In this document: positions 1-8,207 of the stretch, piece by piece
How positions within the stretch are numbered: position 1 is the first letter of the stretch
Layout of the letters: each line of letters starts with the position of its first letter
From: Pseudoduganella umbonata
Lineage (GTDB): Bacteria > Pseudomonadota > Gammaproteobacteria > Burkholderiales > Burkholderiaceae_D
Direction: 5' to 3'
Length of the DNA: 64,000 bases
NCBI RefSeq assembly: GCF_014192225.1
Contig: NZ_JACHXS010000011.1
Span: forward strand, 124,001-188,000
Made by a program: the position numbers and the translations under genes
The notes under the pieces: generated by a model
What the model saw: only the letters and a program-made list of their open reading frames with translations
Told to the model about the DNA's origin: nothing
Database searches by the model: none

Positions 1-71
1 CTTATTCCACGGGCATACGACTGACACTGCAACTCTTTGTTTATTTGATCCTTTTTCGATAAGGAACTGTC

Positions 72-317
72 ATGGCAACCATCGACTACGACCCTCGCCG
101 TCTCCCTTCGCGTTTTGAATCGCGTTTCGGGCTCGAGTACGCTCCAACGTCCTTCCTGGTGCGCTTCGGCAAGCGCGAGATGCTGGTATGCCGCGACTTC
201 CGCAAGCGCTTTTACGCGGTCAATCCGGTCATCGAATGCGATACCGGCGTACAGCCGGGCCATATCGAAATCCTGCTGTTCGGCCGCTGGCTGTTGATCT
301 TGTCGAAAGCACAGTAA
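72..317 (+). CDS. hypothetical small protein (81 aa)
   Basis: Not recognised. It encodes a basic 81-residue protein, starting MATIDYDPRR and ending in a short hydrophobic patch (ILLFGRWLLIL, about residues 67-77). An AAGGA-like ribosome binding site lies 6-8 bases before the ATG, which supports this start. There is no signal peptide and only one possible weak membrane segment. It stands alone, followed by about 335 bases without a gene, so context gives no function. Confidence 0.6.
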   Translation: MATIDYDPRRLPSRFESRFGLEYAPTSFLVRFGKREMLVCRDFRKRFYAVNPVIECDTGVQPGHIEILLFGRWLLILSKAQ

Positions 318-558
318 TCGATCTGTGCAGTGTCGCACAATGGTCGCCACTGTGCGGCCGTAACCGGTCACGGCGGACGTGACCAGCGCGCTGGGGCATG
401 GCGGTCCCTCTTCACCCGCCATGATCGAACATACCGCAGCGCGCGGCCGGCAGACGTGCCGGTGGCCACGTCCGGGCGTGACTTGAGATGGTGGGATGAG
501 ACGGGCAAGCCGGTGCAATGCTGGTGTCCGATACCTGCGTTGCACCTTGAAGGGTATG

Positions 559-647
559 CACCTTCAAGCAACTGCACCTTCAAGCAACTGCACCTTCAAG
601 CAACTGCATCTTAAGCAACTGCACCTTCAAGCAACTGCACCTTCAGC
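559..647. repeat. 16-bp tandem repeat in a gene-free stretch
   Basis: The unit CACCTTCAAGCAACTG is repeated head to tail about five and a half times. Three copies are exact (559-606), the next is 15 bases with a substitution and a deletion, then one exact and one partial copy. An inverted relative (gcaccttgaagg) lies just upstream. The gap 318-652 holds no other gene; it also has a degenerate GGTGTC-GATACC palindrome at 523-535. The array ends just after the stop of the minus-strand gene at 653. Confidence 0.85.
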
Positions 648-652
648 ATTTT

Positions 653-1270
653 TCAGGCCTTGGCGGCTACGCCCAAGCTGTTTGTCGCAATCTTGCCGAC
701 ATCGCGAGATGGCGCCGCTTCCGGCGGCACACTGGCGGCATTCGCTTCTTCCAGGCCGCCCTGGCATTCCGCCTCGTGCATCTCGCGCAGCAGCACCAGG
801 GCGCGCATGTCGTGCATTTCCAGTGCGCGCTGCAGCGTGGTGGCAGTGATGCTGGCGTCGTCCACGACGTCCAGGAAGCTCTCCTGCATGCTGTCGAGGA
901 GCCTGGAAGCAACCCCGATGCTGTCGAACATGCCACCGACATCCACGCACAGTTCGCGCAACAGCCGCAGGGTGCGCTTGGTGGATTCGAGGTCGTTGCG
1001 CATGCCGCCATCCATGTCGAGCAATTCGGTGCGCGCATTCTCATGCTGGGACAACTCGGTAATCGTTTCGAGCCATTGAGTGATACGCCCGGCAACGCGG
1101 GAGATGCGCACCGTTTTGCCACGCATCATCAGGCAGTATTGCAGGCATAGCAGCCACACTGGCACGCGTGCCAGGAACACGGGCAGGCCGGCGCTGCGCA
1201 GCCACGCTTCGGCGCGCTTGAACCGGCGCAGCATGCCGCCAATGCTGGCTAAAAGCGGATCCTGATGCAT
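653..1270 (-). CDS. hypothetical protein with one hydrophobic segment (205 aa)
   Basis: Not recognised. The chosen start, MHQDPLLAS, is preceded by AAGGGG about 9 bases upstream; an in-frame start 39 codons earlier lacks such a site. Residues about 28-47 (GLPVFLARVPVWLLCLQYCL) are hydrophobic and may insert in or lie on the membrane. The rest is a charged, largely helical region with many Glu, Arg and Leu residues, suggesting a cytoplasmic helical bundle. The tail is Ala/Pro-rich. Neighbours give no functional clue. Confidence 0.6.
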   Translation of the reverse strand: MHQDPLLASIGGMLRRFKRAEAWLRSAGLPVFLARVPVWLLCLQYCLMMRGKTVRISRVAGRITQWLETITELSQHENARTELLDMDGGMRNDLESTKRTLRLLRELCVDVGGMFDSIGVASRLLDSMQESFLDVVDDASITATTLQRALEMHDMRALVLLREMHEAECQGGLEEANAASVPPEAAPSRDVGKIATNSLGVAAKA

Positions 1271-1479
1271 GGAAAGTCCCCTTGTTATACGGCAACACAC
1301 GTTGCGTTGCCAATACTTCGCAGTATAGGCAGAGGACATCGGGGAATGCTCAGCAGGAGATTTGATGCACCTTAAAAGTCGCGCCAAAAAATGTGCTTGT
1401 TATCTTTTTCGCAATACGCTCACTGGAAAGCTCCCGGTGAGGTGCCGGCCGGTCCGAGTTCGCACGGCCGGCCGTCCTG

Positions 1480-1514
1480 CGCGGGCCGGACGCCGCTCAC
1501 CCGTCCGGCCCGCG
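1480..1514 (-). terminator. strong GC hairpin after the Gln-rich gene
   Basis: A perfect 13-bp stem (CGCGGGCCGGACG paired with its complement, 9-base loop) begins 11 bases after the stop of the minus-strand gene at 1526. There is no T-run on either side, so it is only a terminator-like hairpin. A looser GGCCGG-rich dyad follows at about 1446-1473. Confidence 0.4.
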
Positions 1515-1525
1515 AAGACCATGGG

Positions 1526-2236
1526 TCAAGGCTTGCCGCCATCCTTGCCCAGCGTGCCCGCCACCGCATCGGACAGCTTGTCGCCATGCGGCCCTTTCGC
1601 CGCGTCTTCCATGCTGCCTACCTGGCGCGCCTGGTCGGACTGCAGGTCGAAACTGACTTCCTCGGCGACTTCGAAGCGTCCATCCGCTTCGTCGCCACCG
1701 GGCAGCAGGCCTTCCGAGCGCGCTCCGCCGGACTGCTCCGTTGCGCGCTGGGCATTGCCGGGCACGCCCTCCGAACTGGAACCCGTGCCGCTGCCCTGCT
1801 GCTGGTTACCCTGCTGCTGGTTACCCTGCTGCTGGTTACCCTGCTGCTGGTTACCCTCCTGCTGCTGGTCGCCCTGCTGCTCGCTGCCCTGCTGCTGATT
1901 GCCCTGCTGCTGGTTACCCTGCTGTTCGCTGCCCTGCTGTTGATTGCCCTGCTGCAGGTTCCCCATGTGCTGGTCCACGGCGCGGCTGTCCTGGTCGCGT
2001 ACGGTGGCTGCCTGGCCGCGCGGTACCGGATCGGCGCCCATCGTGGGGCCGCCGACCGAATCGTCGAGGCCGCTGCCCATCGACTTGCCGGCGCCCGGTG
2101 GCGGCGGCAAGTTGTAATCGGCCCCATGCGGCACTGCGTCGCCCACGATTTTCTTCACATCCTCGGGCGGCACCGTATCCGGCAGGTGCGTATGGATCGG
2201 TGGCTGCTGGAGCCGGTCTTTGTCGTCGTTCTGCAT
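1526..2236 (-). CDS. Gln/Gly-rich low-complexity protein (236 aa)
   Basis: Not assigned to a family. AAGGAGG lies directly upstream of the ATG at 2236, fixing strand and start. Residues about 93-149 are roughly eleven tandem pentapeptides of the type QGNQQ with Ser-Glu and Asp variants, encoded by 15-bp DNA repeats (about 1794-1965). The N-terminal 90 residues are polar and Pro-rich, and the C-terminal 80 are acidic. It has no signal peptide, membrane segment or cysteine. The composition predicts an intrinsically disordered soluble protein. The opposite strand of the repeat reads as a hydrophobic Leu/Val string, but no such gene has a ribosome site. Confidence 0.75.
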   Translation of the reverse strand: MQNDDKDRLQQPPIHTHLPDTVPPEDVKKIVGDAVPHGADYNLPPPPGAGKSMGSGLDDSVGGPTMGADPVPRGQAATVRDQDSRAVDQHMGNLQQGNQQQGSEQQGNQQQGNQQQGSEQQGDQQQEGNQQQGNQQQGNQQQGNQQQGSGTGSSSEGVPGNAQRATEQSGGARSEGLLPGGDEADGRFEVAEEVSFDLQSDQARQVGSMEDAAKGPHGDKLSDAVAGTLGKDGGKP

Positions 2237-2352
2237 GATGCCTCCTTGTTATCCGAAAGGTCATCTTAGCCCAACGCGTTTTTTCGCCGCACAGCATTGC
2301 CGCGCTCCAAAACGTGTGGGCGGTGGGGCGCGATCGGCGTTACAGTCGGCTC

Positions 2353-3750
2353 ATGAGTTTGATTTCCGCGCTGCCTGCCGTGCCAGGGGCGATCGACCCT
2401 GTCACGGACTGGCCTTATCTCGAGATGCTGACCCGCTTCGCGCTGGCGCTGGCGCTCGGCCTGCTGATCGGACTCGAGCGCGAACGGCGCAAGAAGGAAG
2501 CGGGCCTGCGCACCTTCGGCTTCATCGCGGTACTGGGCGCCGTGGGCGCGTCGCTCGGCGACACTTACGCGTATATCGTGCTGATTCTCACCGGCCTGCT
2601 GACGATCTTCCTGAACCTGCAGGACATGCGCACCCACGAGGGCACTGAGCTGACGACGTCCGCCGCCATGCTGGTCACCTGCATCGCCGGCATCATGTGC
2701 GGCAAGGGCCACACGCTGACGCCCGCTGCGATCATGGTCTCGTCCACCGCGCTGCTGGCATGGAAGGACATCCTGCAAGGCTTCTCGATCGGCCTGACCG
2801 AGCGCGAACTGCGTTCCGCACTGCTGCTGGCGATCCTGGCGATCGTCATCTATCCGGCACTGCCTACCGGCAGCATCGGGCCCATGGGCCTGATCCAGCC
2901 GCGCGCCGCCTGGGCCACGGTGATCCTGATCGCCGGCATCGGCTTCGTCAATTACGTGCTGTGGAAAGCGTTCGGTGCGCGCGGCGTGACGATCGCCGGC
3001 TTCCTGGGCGGCCTGGTGAACAGCAGCGTGACCGTCAACGAACTGGCCTCGCGCGTTACCGGCAGCGCGGTGGGTGCCGTGGCGGCGGCCGCGTATCGCG
3101 GGATCCTGCTCGCCACCGTGGCGATGGTGATGCGCAACGCCGTGATCCTCGCGCTGCTGGCGCCGGCGGTAGCGGTAGCGGGCATCGGCGCCTTCGCCGC
3201 GATGCTGGCGGCCACGGCATTTTTCGTGTTCGTGCGGCGCCACCCGGCCGCACCGGAAATCAAGCCAGCCGAGGAAGCGCAGGAAAACCAGATCGTGCTG
3301 CCGTTCTCGCTGTGGAGCGCACTGAAGTACGGCCTGATCTTCCTGCTGCTGCACATCGTGGGCGTGCTGACGCAGAAGTACTTCGGCAACGTCGGCTTCT
3401 ACGTCGTCAGCGCGCTTGGCGGTACCGTGTCCAGCGCCAGCGCGGTGGCGGCAGCGGCGAGCCTGGCCGCCGAAGGCAAGCTCGAACTGGACGTGGCCGC
3501 CACCGGCGCGATCCTCGCATCGCTGGCCAGCGTGGCGATCAACCTGCCTTTCGTGCTGCGGGTACCGAACCGCCGCTTCGTGGCGTCGATCGCCGTGGCG
3601 ATGAGCGTCATCGCCGCGGTCGGGCTGGCCGGCCTGCTGCTTGGCGAGCCGCTGGCACGTTTCGTGACGGATCACTGGCCGCAACTGACGCAATTGCGGT
3701 CGGGGCCGCTGGGTCCGGCACCAGGCACCGCCAGCCTCTTGCAGCCATGA
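2353..3750 (+). CDS. MgtC/SapB-DUF4010 family membrane protein
   Basis: Integral membrane protein of 465 residues. The N-terminal third carries the MgtC/SapB signature (LALGLLIGLERERRKKEAGLRTFG), followed by several hydrophobic segments. The remainder matches the DUF4010 architecture, with about ten further membrane helices and small-residue-rich stretches. MgtC proteins in pathogens bind and modulate the F-type ATPase and aid growth at low magnesium; the DUF4010 fusions are uncharacterised, so the role here is unknown. Start chosen at MSLISALPAV; an upstream in-frame ATG would add a charged extension in the promoter region. It is a single gene. Confidence 0.85.
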   Translation: MSLISALPAVPGAIDPVTDWPYLEMLTRFALALALGLLIGLERERRKKEAGLRTFGFIAVLGAVGASLGDTYAYIVLILTGLLTIFLNLQDMRTHEGTELTTSAAMLVTCIAGIMCGKGHTLTPAAIMVSSTALLAWKDILQGFSIGLTERELRSALLLAILAIVIYPALPTGSIGPMGLIQPRAAWATVILIAGIGFVNYVLWKAFGARGVTIAGFLGGLVNSSVTVNELASRVTGSAVGAVAAAAYRGILLATVAMVMRNAVILALLAPAVAVAGIGAFAAMLAATAFFVFVRRHPAAPEIKPAEEAQENQIVLPFSLWSALKYGLIFLLLHIVGVLTQKYFGNVGFYVVSALGGTVSSASAVAAAASLAAEGKLELDVAATGAILASLASVAINLPFVLRVPNRRFVASIAVAMSVIAAVGLAGLLLGEPLARFVTDHWPQLTQLRSGPLGPAPGTASLLQP

Positions 3751-3852
3751 TGCAACCCGCTTGAGTTTTTTCAATTCCGCCGTACTGCCGCGCCCATTGC
3801 GGGCCGCTCCATCCTAGACTGGAAGCCTTCTGCGCTATTTCCGGAGGCCGTC

Positions 3853-4395
3853 ATGTCGAGAACATTCCTGTGTGCTTTATTGGCCGCCTGCGCGATGCCG
3901 GCCCATGGCGAAACGTGGCACTTCGCGTACCAGGGCTTTCATGATTCGATCGCCGGTGCATTCCTGCCCGATCGCAAGCTGACCGGCAGTTTTGTCGGGC
4001 AGGACGCCGATGGCGACGGTGCGCTGGTGCGCGCGGAAATCACGTCGCTGGTCGTGGAAGGCGTCGATTTCATCGCGTGCGAAAGCCACAGCAACGAGTA
4101 CTACCACTGCAGCACGGAAGCCTTCGCGTACCAGGACGGCACGCTGTCCTTCGCCGTTGGCCAGCACGGCGGCGATCCCGAGGGATGGATCGGCGGCGGC
4201 CATTTCTACACGTCCGGCGAACGCGAGTGGCGCTACGCATACCGGCTCGATCATTACGAGGAATGGGAATATCACTGGACACCCCAGACAACCTTCGTCA
4301 TCAGTTCCGCGCCCGAACCCGGGACCTGGGCGCTATTGCTGGCAGGGCTGCCACTGATACTGCATGCGGTCGGGCGCAAGCGGAAATCGCCGTGA
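3853..4395 (+). CDS. PEP-CTERM sorting domain protein
   Basis: Secreted protein of 180 residues with a Sec signal peptide (about 1-19, ending AHG) and a C-terminal PEP-CTERM tripartite signal: APEPGTWALL, a hydrophobic helix, then the basic tail GRKRKSP. Such tails are recognised by an exosortase that anchors or processes exopolysaccharide-associated proteins. The body contains an EF-hand-like run DADGDGALVRAE (about residues 51-62) and is rich in Tyr, Trp and His. GGAGG lies just upstream of the ATG. No exosortase is in this window. Confidence 0.88.
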   Translation: MSRTFLCALLAACAMPAHGETWHFAYQGFHDSIAGAFLPDRKLTGSFVGQDADGDGALVRAEITSLVVEGVDFIACESHSNEYYHCSTEAFAYQDGTLSFAVGQHGGDPEGWIGGGHFYTSGEREWRYAYRLDHYEEWEYHWTPQTTFVISSAPEPGTWALLLAGLPLILHAVGRKRKSP

Positions 4396-4447
4396 ATCGA
4401 TTGTCGGGCCGCGCCGGAGGCGTGTAAGCTTCCAGCCGGAGGTGACC

Positions 4448-4726
4448 ATGCAGAAGACCATGCAGAATGAACGCCGAACCCGGCCGAATGAACCGGTGGC
4501 CGAAGCCGTCGACGCCACCGTGGAACTGATGCCGAACATCAGCCGCTACCAGGCCGCGCTGGTCATGGCGCGCGACGGCGTGCCGAAACCGGTGATCCGG
4601 CGCGTGCTGGACGAACCTGCGCAGCGGCGGGCCAGGGACAGGCAGCACAAGCAGCAGGAATGCGATGGGCAGGACCAGCAGGGTGATCAGGCCGGCCAGG
4701 ACAGGCAGCACGGAAAGGACGCGTAG
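4448..4726 (+). CDS. hypothetical protein (92 aa)
   Basis: The ATG at 4448 is preceded by GGAGGTG, a near-ideal ribosome binding site. The first 55 residues look like a real small protein, with a helical core around NISRYQAALVMARDGVPKPV; the last 35 are an odd Gln/Asp/Arg-rich string. The complementary strand of that tail reads as strongly hydrophobic (LAGLITLLVLPIAFLLLVL), so the 3' half could be a frameshifted end or antisense noise. Function unknown. A terminator hairpin follows 21 bases later. Confidence 0.55.
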   Translation: MQKTMQNERRTRPNEPVAEAVDATVELMPNISRYQAALVMARDGVPKPVIRRVLDEPAQRRARDRQHKQQECDGQDQQGDQAGQDRQHGKDA

Positions 4727-4747
4727 ATCCAGTAGCGGGCTTCCTTG

Positions 4748-4770
4748 CCGGCCCCTGTCGGGCCGGTCTT
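4748..4770 (+). terminator. rho-independent-like terminator
   Basis: CCGGCCC, a 5-base loop and GGGCCGG are followed by TCTTTGT. It lies between the plus-strand small gene and the convergent racemase gene. The T-rich tail is on the plus side. Confidence 0.65.
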
Positions 4771-4777
4771 TGTAACG

Positions 4778-5476
4778 TCAGTTCCGATCGCCCAGCGCAC
4801 GTTCCGCCGCGGCCAGTCCGTGCAGCGCCGTGGTATCGAACAGCGGCACCGCCGCGTCTTCCGCGCTGACCAGCAACGATATTTCCGTGCAACCCAGGAT
4901 GATGGCTTGCGCCCCGCGCGCCGCCAGGCCCGCCATCACGCAGCGGTAGGCTTCGCGCGACGCGGGCTCGATGCGGCCCTGGCACAGTTCGTCGTAGATG
5001 ATCCGGTGCACCAGCTCGCGTTCTTCCGCCGGCGGCACCAGCACCTCCAGGCCACGGCCGGCCAGCCGCTCCCGGTAGAACGGCTGTTCCATCGTGAAGC
5101 GCGTACCCAGCAGGCCGACGGTCCCGGCGCTGGCGCGCACGACCGCCTCCGCCGTGGGATCGGCAATGTGCAGCAGCGGGATCCCGACCGCGGCCGTGAT
5201 CGCATCGCTCACGGTATGCATGGTGTTCGTGCACAGCACAAGGAAATCCGCCCCGGCGCGCTCGAGCGCAGTGGCGGCGTGCGCCAGCGCTGCCCCGGCC
5301 GCCACCCAGTCGCCGGCGTGCTGCAAGGTCGCGATCTCGTGGAAGTCCACGCTGTACAGCACGATCTTCGCCGAGTGCAGGCCACCGGCACGCTGCTGGA
5401 CGGTTTCGTTGATCAGCCGGTAGTACGGTACCGTGGATTGCCAGCTCATTCCACCGATCAGGCCGATTGTTTTCAC
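4778..5476 (-). CDS. aspartate/glutamate racemase family protein
   Basis: Cofactor-independent amino acid racemase of the Asp/Glu racemase superfamily, 232 residues, a normal full length. It starts MKTIGLIGGMSW, the family opening. The two catalytic cysteines are visible: C82 in LCTNTMH and C196 in LGCTEI, which act as paired acid and base on the alpha carbon. It most resembles the YgeA / broad-specificity branch, so the substrate may be Asp, Glu or another amino acid. It is divergent from the TonB receptor gene and not obviously in an operon. Confidence 0.9.
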   Translation of the reverse strand: MKTIGLIGGMSWQSTVPYYRLINETVQQRAGGLHSAKIVLYSVDFHEIATLQHAGDWVAAGAALAHAATALERAGADFLVLCTNTMHTVSDAITAAVGIPLLHIADPTAEAVVRASAGTVGLLGTRFTMEQPFYRERLAGRGLEVLVPPAEERELVHRIIYDELCQGRIEPASREAYRCVMAGLAARGAQAIILGCTEISLLVSAEDAAVPLFDTTALHGLAAAERALGDRN

Positions 5477-5693
5477 GTACGCTCCTCACAAAATGCCATC
5501 GTAAGGCAAGCGCGGGCGCAGGAGCAGTACAGCGCACGGCATTACTGTACCGGTGCGCGGGCCGGTACATGTTCGCCCGGATAAGGCCACGGATTGCCAC
5601 CGCTACTTACATAAGCATATCCACAATCGGTACTTGGCTGTCCGTTACCCAGGCAATAAGATTGCAGTCTGCCAAGACCATGCAAGGATTCCG

Positions 5694-8198
5694 ATGCTCC
5701 GCCCCGTTACCCCGAACCCGCCGCCGCGCCGCGGCGCCCTGCCCTGCGCCGTCATGCTGGCACTGCTGGCAATGTCGTCGCCGGCAGCGCACGCGCAAAC
5801 AGAACCGGCCAGTGCCGGCGCGCCAGGCGCCAGCGCGGCCGCCATCGACCAGGTCACGATCGTCGGCTCGCGCGCCCGCAACCGTACGGTGTTCGACAGC
5901 GCCGTGCCGATCGACCGCTTTGGCACGCGCGAAGTGGAAAACGCGCTGTCCGGCGGCGACCTTGGCGCAGCCTTGCAGGACCTGGCGCCATCGATCAACT
6001 TCCCGCGTATCGAATCGAGCGGCGCCGCCGACTCCGTACGCGGCATCCAGCTGCGCGGCCTGGCGCCCGACCAGGTACTGGTACTGATCAACGGCAAGCG
6101 CCGCCATGCCGGCGCGGTGCTGGACACCGAGAGCAGCTTCGCCGGCATCGTGCCGGTCGACGTCAACGCCATTCCGCCCGGCGCGATCGATCACATCGAG
6201 ATCCTGCGCGACGGCGCCGGTGCCCAGTACGGCAGCGATGCCGTGGCGGGCGTGATCAACATCGTGCTGAAGAAGGCGCGTACAGGCGGCTCCGCCTCCA
6301 TCGGCTACGGTGCCAACCGCACCGACTTCAAGCCGACCGGCGACACCAAGACGGATGGCCACACGACCATCGTCAGCGCCGACTACGGCGTACCGGTCGG
6401 CGATGCGGGCTACTTCCGCTTCGGCGCCGAATACCGCGGCCGCAACCCGACCAACCGGGCCGGCCCCAGCGATGCCGGCTGGACCTCGTGGAACGCCACG
6501 CCGGCCGACCTGGCGCTCGACGGCCAGGTGGTTTTCAAGTCGGGCGATTCGGAACAGCGCAACCGCTACGCGTTCTACAACGCGCTGGTGCCGCTCGCGG
6601 ACGGCATCGACGCCTACTCGTTCGCCACCATCAACCAGCGCAAATCCGACGGCAGCGCGTACTTCCGCTATCCGGGCGATCCTTCGAACGTGCCGGAGGT
6701 CTACCCGAACGGCTTCCGCCCGTCGACCAAGGGCGACATGACGGACGTGAGCGTGGTGGCCGGCCTGCGCGCCGCTGTCGGCGGCTGGAACTTGGACCTG
6801 AGCGCGCGCCACGGCGGCAACGAATTCGATTACGGGCTGGCCGATTCGGTCAATGCCTCGCTGGGCGCAGCCAGCCCGACGCGCTTCCACCTGGCCACGT
6901 TCGATTTCGACCAGGACGCCATCAACGCCGACCTCACGCGCCAGTTCGATCCCGGCATCGGCGCACCGGTCCATGTGGCGATCGGCGCCGAGTACATGCA
7001 CGAGACCTATACCAGCTCGCCAGGCGATCCCGCGTCGTACGCCGCCGGTCCTGTCGCCGGCGCACCGCCGGGCGCCCAGGCCGGGCCGGGCCTGCGCCCC
7101 CAGGACACGTTCGACGGCAGCCGCTCGGTACGCTCGCTCTATGCCGACATCGAAAGCGATCTCACGGCGCGCCTGCTGGTCGGCGCCGCCGCCCGTTATT
7201 CGGATTACAGCGACTTCGGCAACGCACGTACCGGCAAGCTTTCCGCGCGCTACAAGGTCACGGACACTTTCCTGCTGCGCGGCTCGCTGTCGAACAGTTT
7301 CCGCGCGCCGGCGCTGGTGCAGACGGGCTTCCGCTTTTCCACCCTCAACTTCAACAGCGACGGCACCGCCTTGCAGACGGCCGCCCTGCTGCCGGCCAGC
7401 GACGCCCTGGCGCGCGCGTTCGGGGCCGAAAACCTGAAGCCGGAAAAGTCCACCAACCTGTCGCTGGGCGCGGCGTGGCGCCCGCAGCGCAACACCAGCA
7501 TCACGGTCGATGCCTACCGCATCAAGCTGCGCGACCGCATCACCCGCACCAGCGACCTGCAAAGCGATGCCGCCACTGCCTGGCTCGCGGGAATCGGCCG
7601 CAGCGATATCCAGTCCGTGGCCTACCTGGCCAACCTGCTCGACACGGTTACGACCGGCCTCGACGTGGTGATCAACCACGACCTGCCGCTCGCCGGCGGC
7701 AAGCTGGACCTGAACGCCGCCCTGAACCTGAACAGGACGCGCATCGACAGCGTGCACCAGGCACCGGCCGCGCTGGCACGGATCGATCCCGGCCTGACGC
7801 TGCTGACCGAGAACAGCCTGTTCCGGATCCGCCACGCATCGCCGACATCGAAACTGGTGCTGGGCGCCGACTGGCAGGCCGCGCGCTGGGGCGTGCAGGC
7901 ACGCGCCACCCGCTTCGGTTCGCTGAAGGATTTCTCGTACGACGACGAAGCGGAACTCATCGACGGCGTGCATGCGCAGCGCTTCGGCGCCGTGTGGGCC
8001 GTGGACGTGGAAGCGCAGTACCGGCTGACGAAGCAGCTGACGCTGGCCGCGGGTGCCGACAACCTGTTCGACCGCTACCCCCAGCGCGTGCGCGAAACGA
8101 ACAACGCGACCTATGGCGGCGCCCTGCCCTATAACTTCATCAACCCGATCGGCCTGAACGGCGCCTATTTTTATGGCCGCGTGCGCTACACCTTTTAA
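5694..8198 (+). CDS. TonB-dependent outer-membrane receptor
   Basis: Outer-membrane 22-strand barrel with an N-terminal plug, 834 residues. Start at MLRPVTPN, preceded by AAGGA; the signal peptide ends AHAQ about residue 35. The plug contains typical elements: VTIVGSRARNRTVFD near the TonB box, RGIQLRGLAPDQVLVLINGKR, and IEILRDGAGAQYGSDAVAGVINI. The C-terminus ends in aromatic YGRVRYTF, as required for barrel assembly. The ligand cannot be read from sequence. The next gene, an exported SAM hydrolase, starts 9 bases after the stop, so the two are probably co-transcribed and act on the same or related compounds. Confidence 0.93.
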   Translation: MLRPVTPNPPPRRGALPCAVMLALLAMSSPAAHAQTEPASAGAPGASAAAIDQVTIVGSRARNRTVFDSAVPIDRFGTREVENALSGGDLGAALQDLAPSINFPRIESSGAADSVRGIQLRGLAPDQVLVLINGKRRHAGAVLDTESSFAGIVPVDVNAIPPGAIDHIEILRDGAGAQYGSDAVAGVINIVLKKARTGGSASIGYGANRTDFKPTGDTKTDGHTTIVSADYGVPVGDAGYFRFGAEYRGRNPTNRAGPSDAGWTSWNATPADLALDGQVVFKSGDSEQRNRYAFYNALVPLADGIDAYSFATINQRKSDGSAYFRYPGDPSNVPEVYPNGFRPSTKGDMTDVSVVAGLRAAVGGWNLDLSARHGGNEFDYGLADSVNASLGAASPTRFHLATFDFDQDAINADLTRQFDPGIGAPVHVAIGAEYMHETYTSSPGDPASYAAGPVAGAPPGAQAGPGLRPQDTFDGSRSVRSLYADIESDLTARLLVGAAARYSDYSDFGNARTGKLSARYKVTDTFLLRGSLSNSFRAPALVQTGFRFSTLNFNSDGTALQTAALLPASDALARAFGAENLKPEKSTNLSLGAAWRPQRNTSITVDAYRIKLRDRITRTSDLQSDAATAWLAGIGRSDIQSVAYLANLLDTVTTGLDVVINHDLPLAGGKLDLNAALNLNRTRIDSVHQAPAALARIDPGLTLLTENSLFRIRHASPTSKLVLGADWQAARWGVQARATRFGSLKDFSYDDEAELIDGVHAQRFGAVWAVDVEAQYRLTKQLTLAAGADNLFDRYPQRVRETNNATYGGALPYNFINPIGLNGAYFYGRVRYTF

Positions 8199-8207
8199 TG
8201 AGATCCC

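Noticed and set aside
559..647. CRISPR-like array
   Set aside because: The units abut directly without spacers and no cas gene is present, so it is a simple tandem repeat.
1391..2269. Hydrophobic Leu/Val-rich protein on the plus strand opposite the Gln-rich gene
   Set aside because: The minus-strand gene has an ideal AAGGAGG site and compact start; the plus reading has none and its hydrophobic string is just the complement of the Gln repeats.
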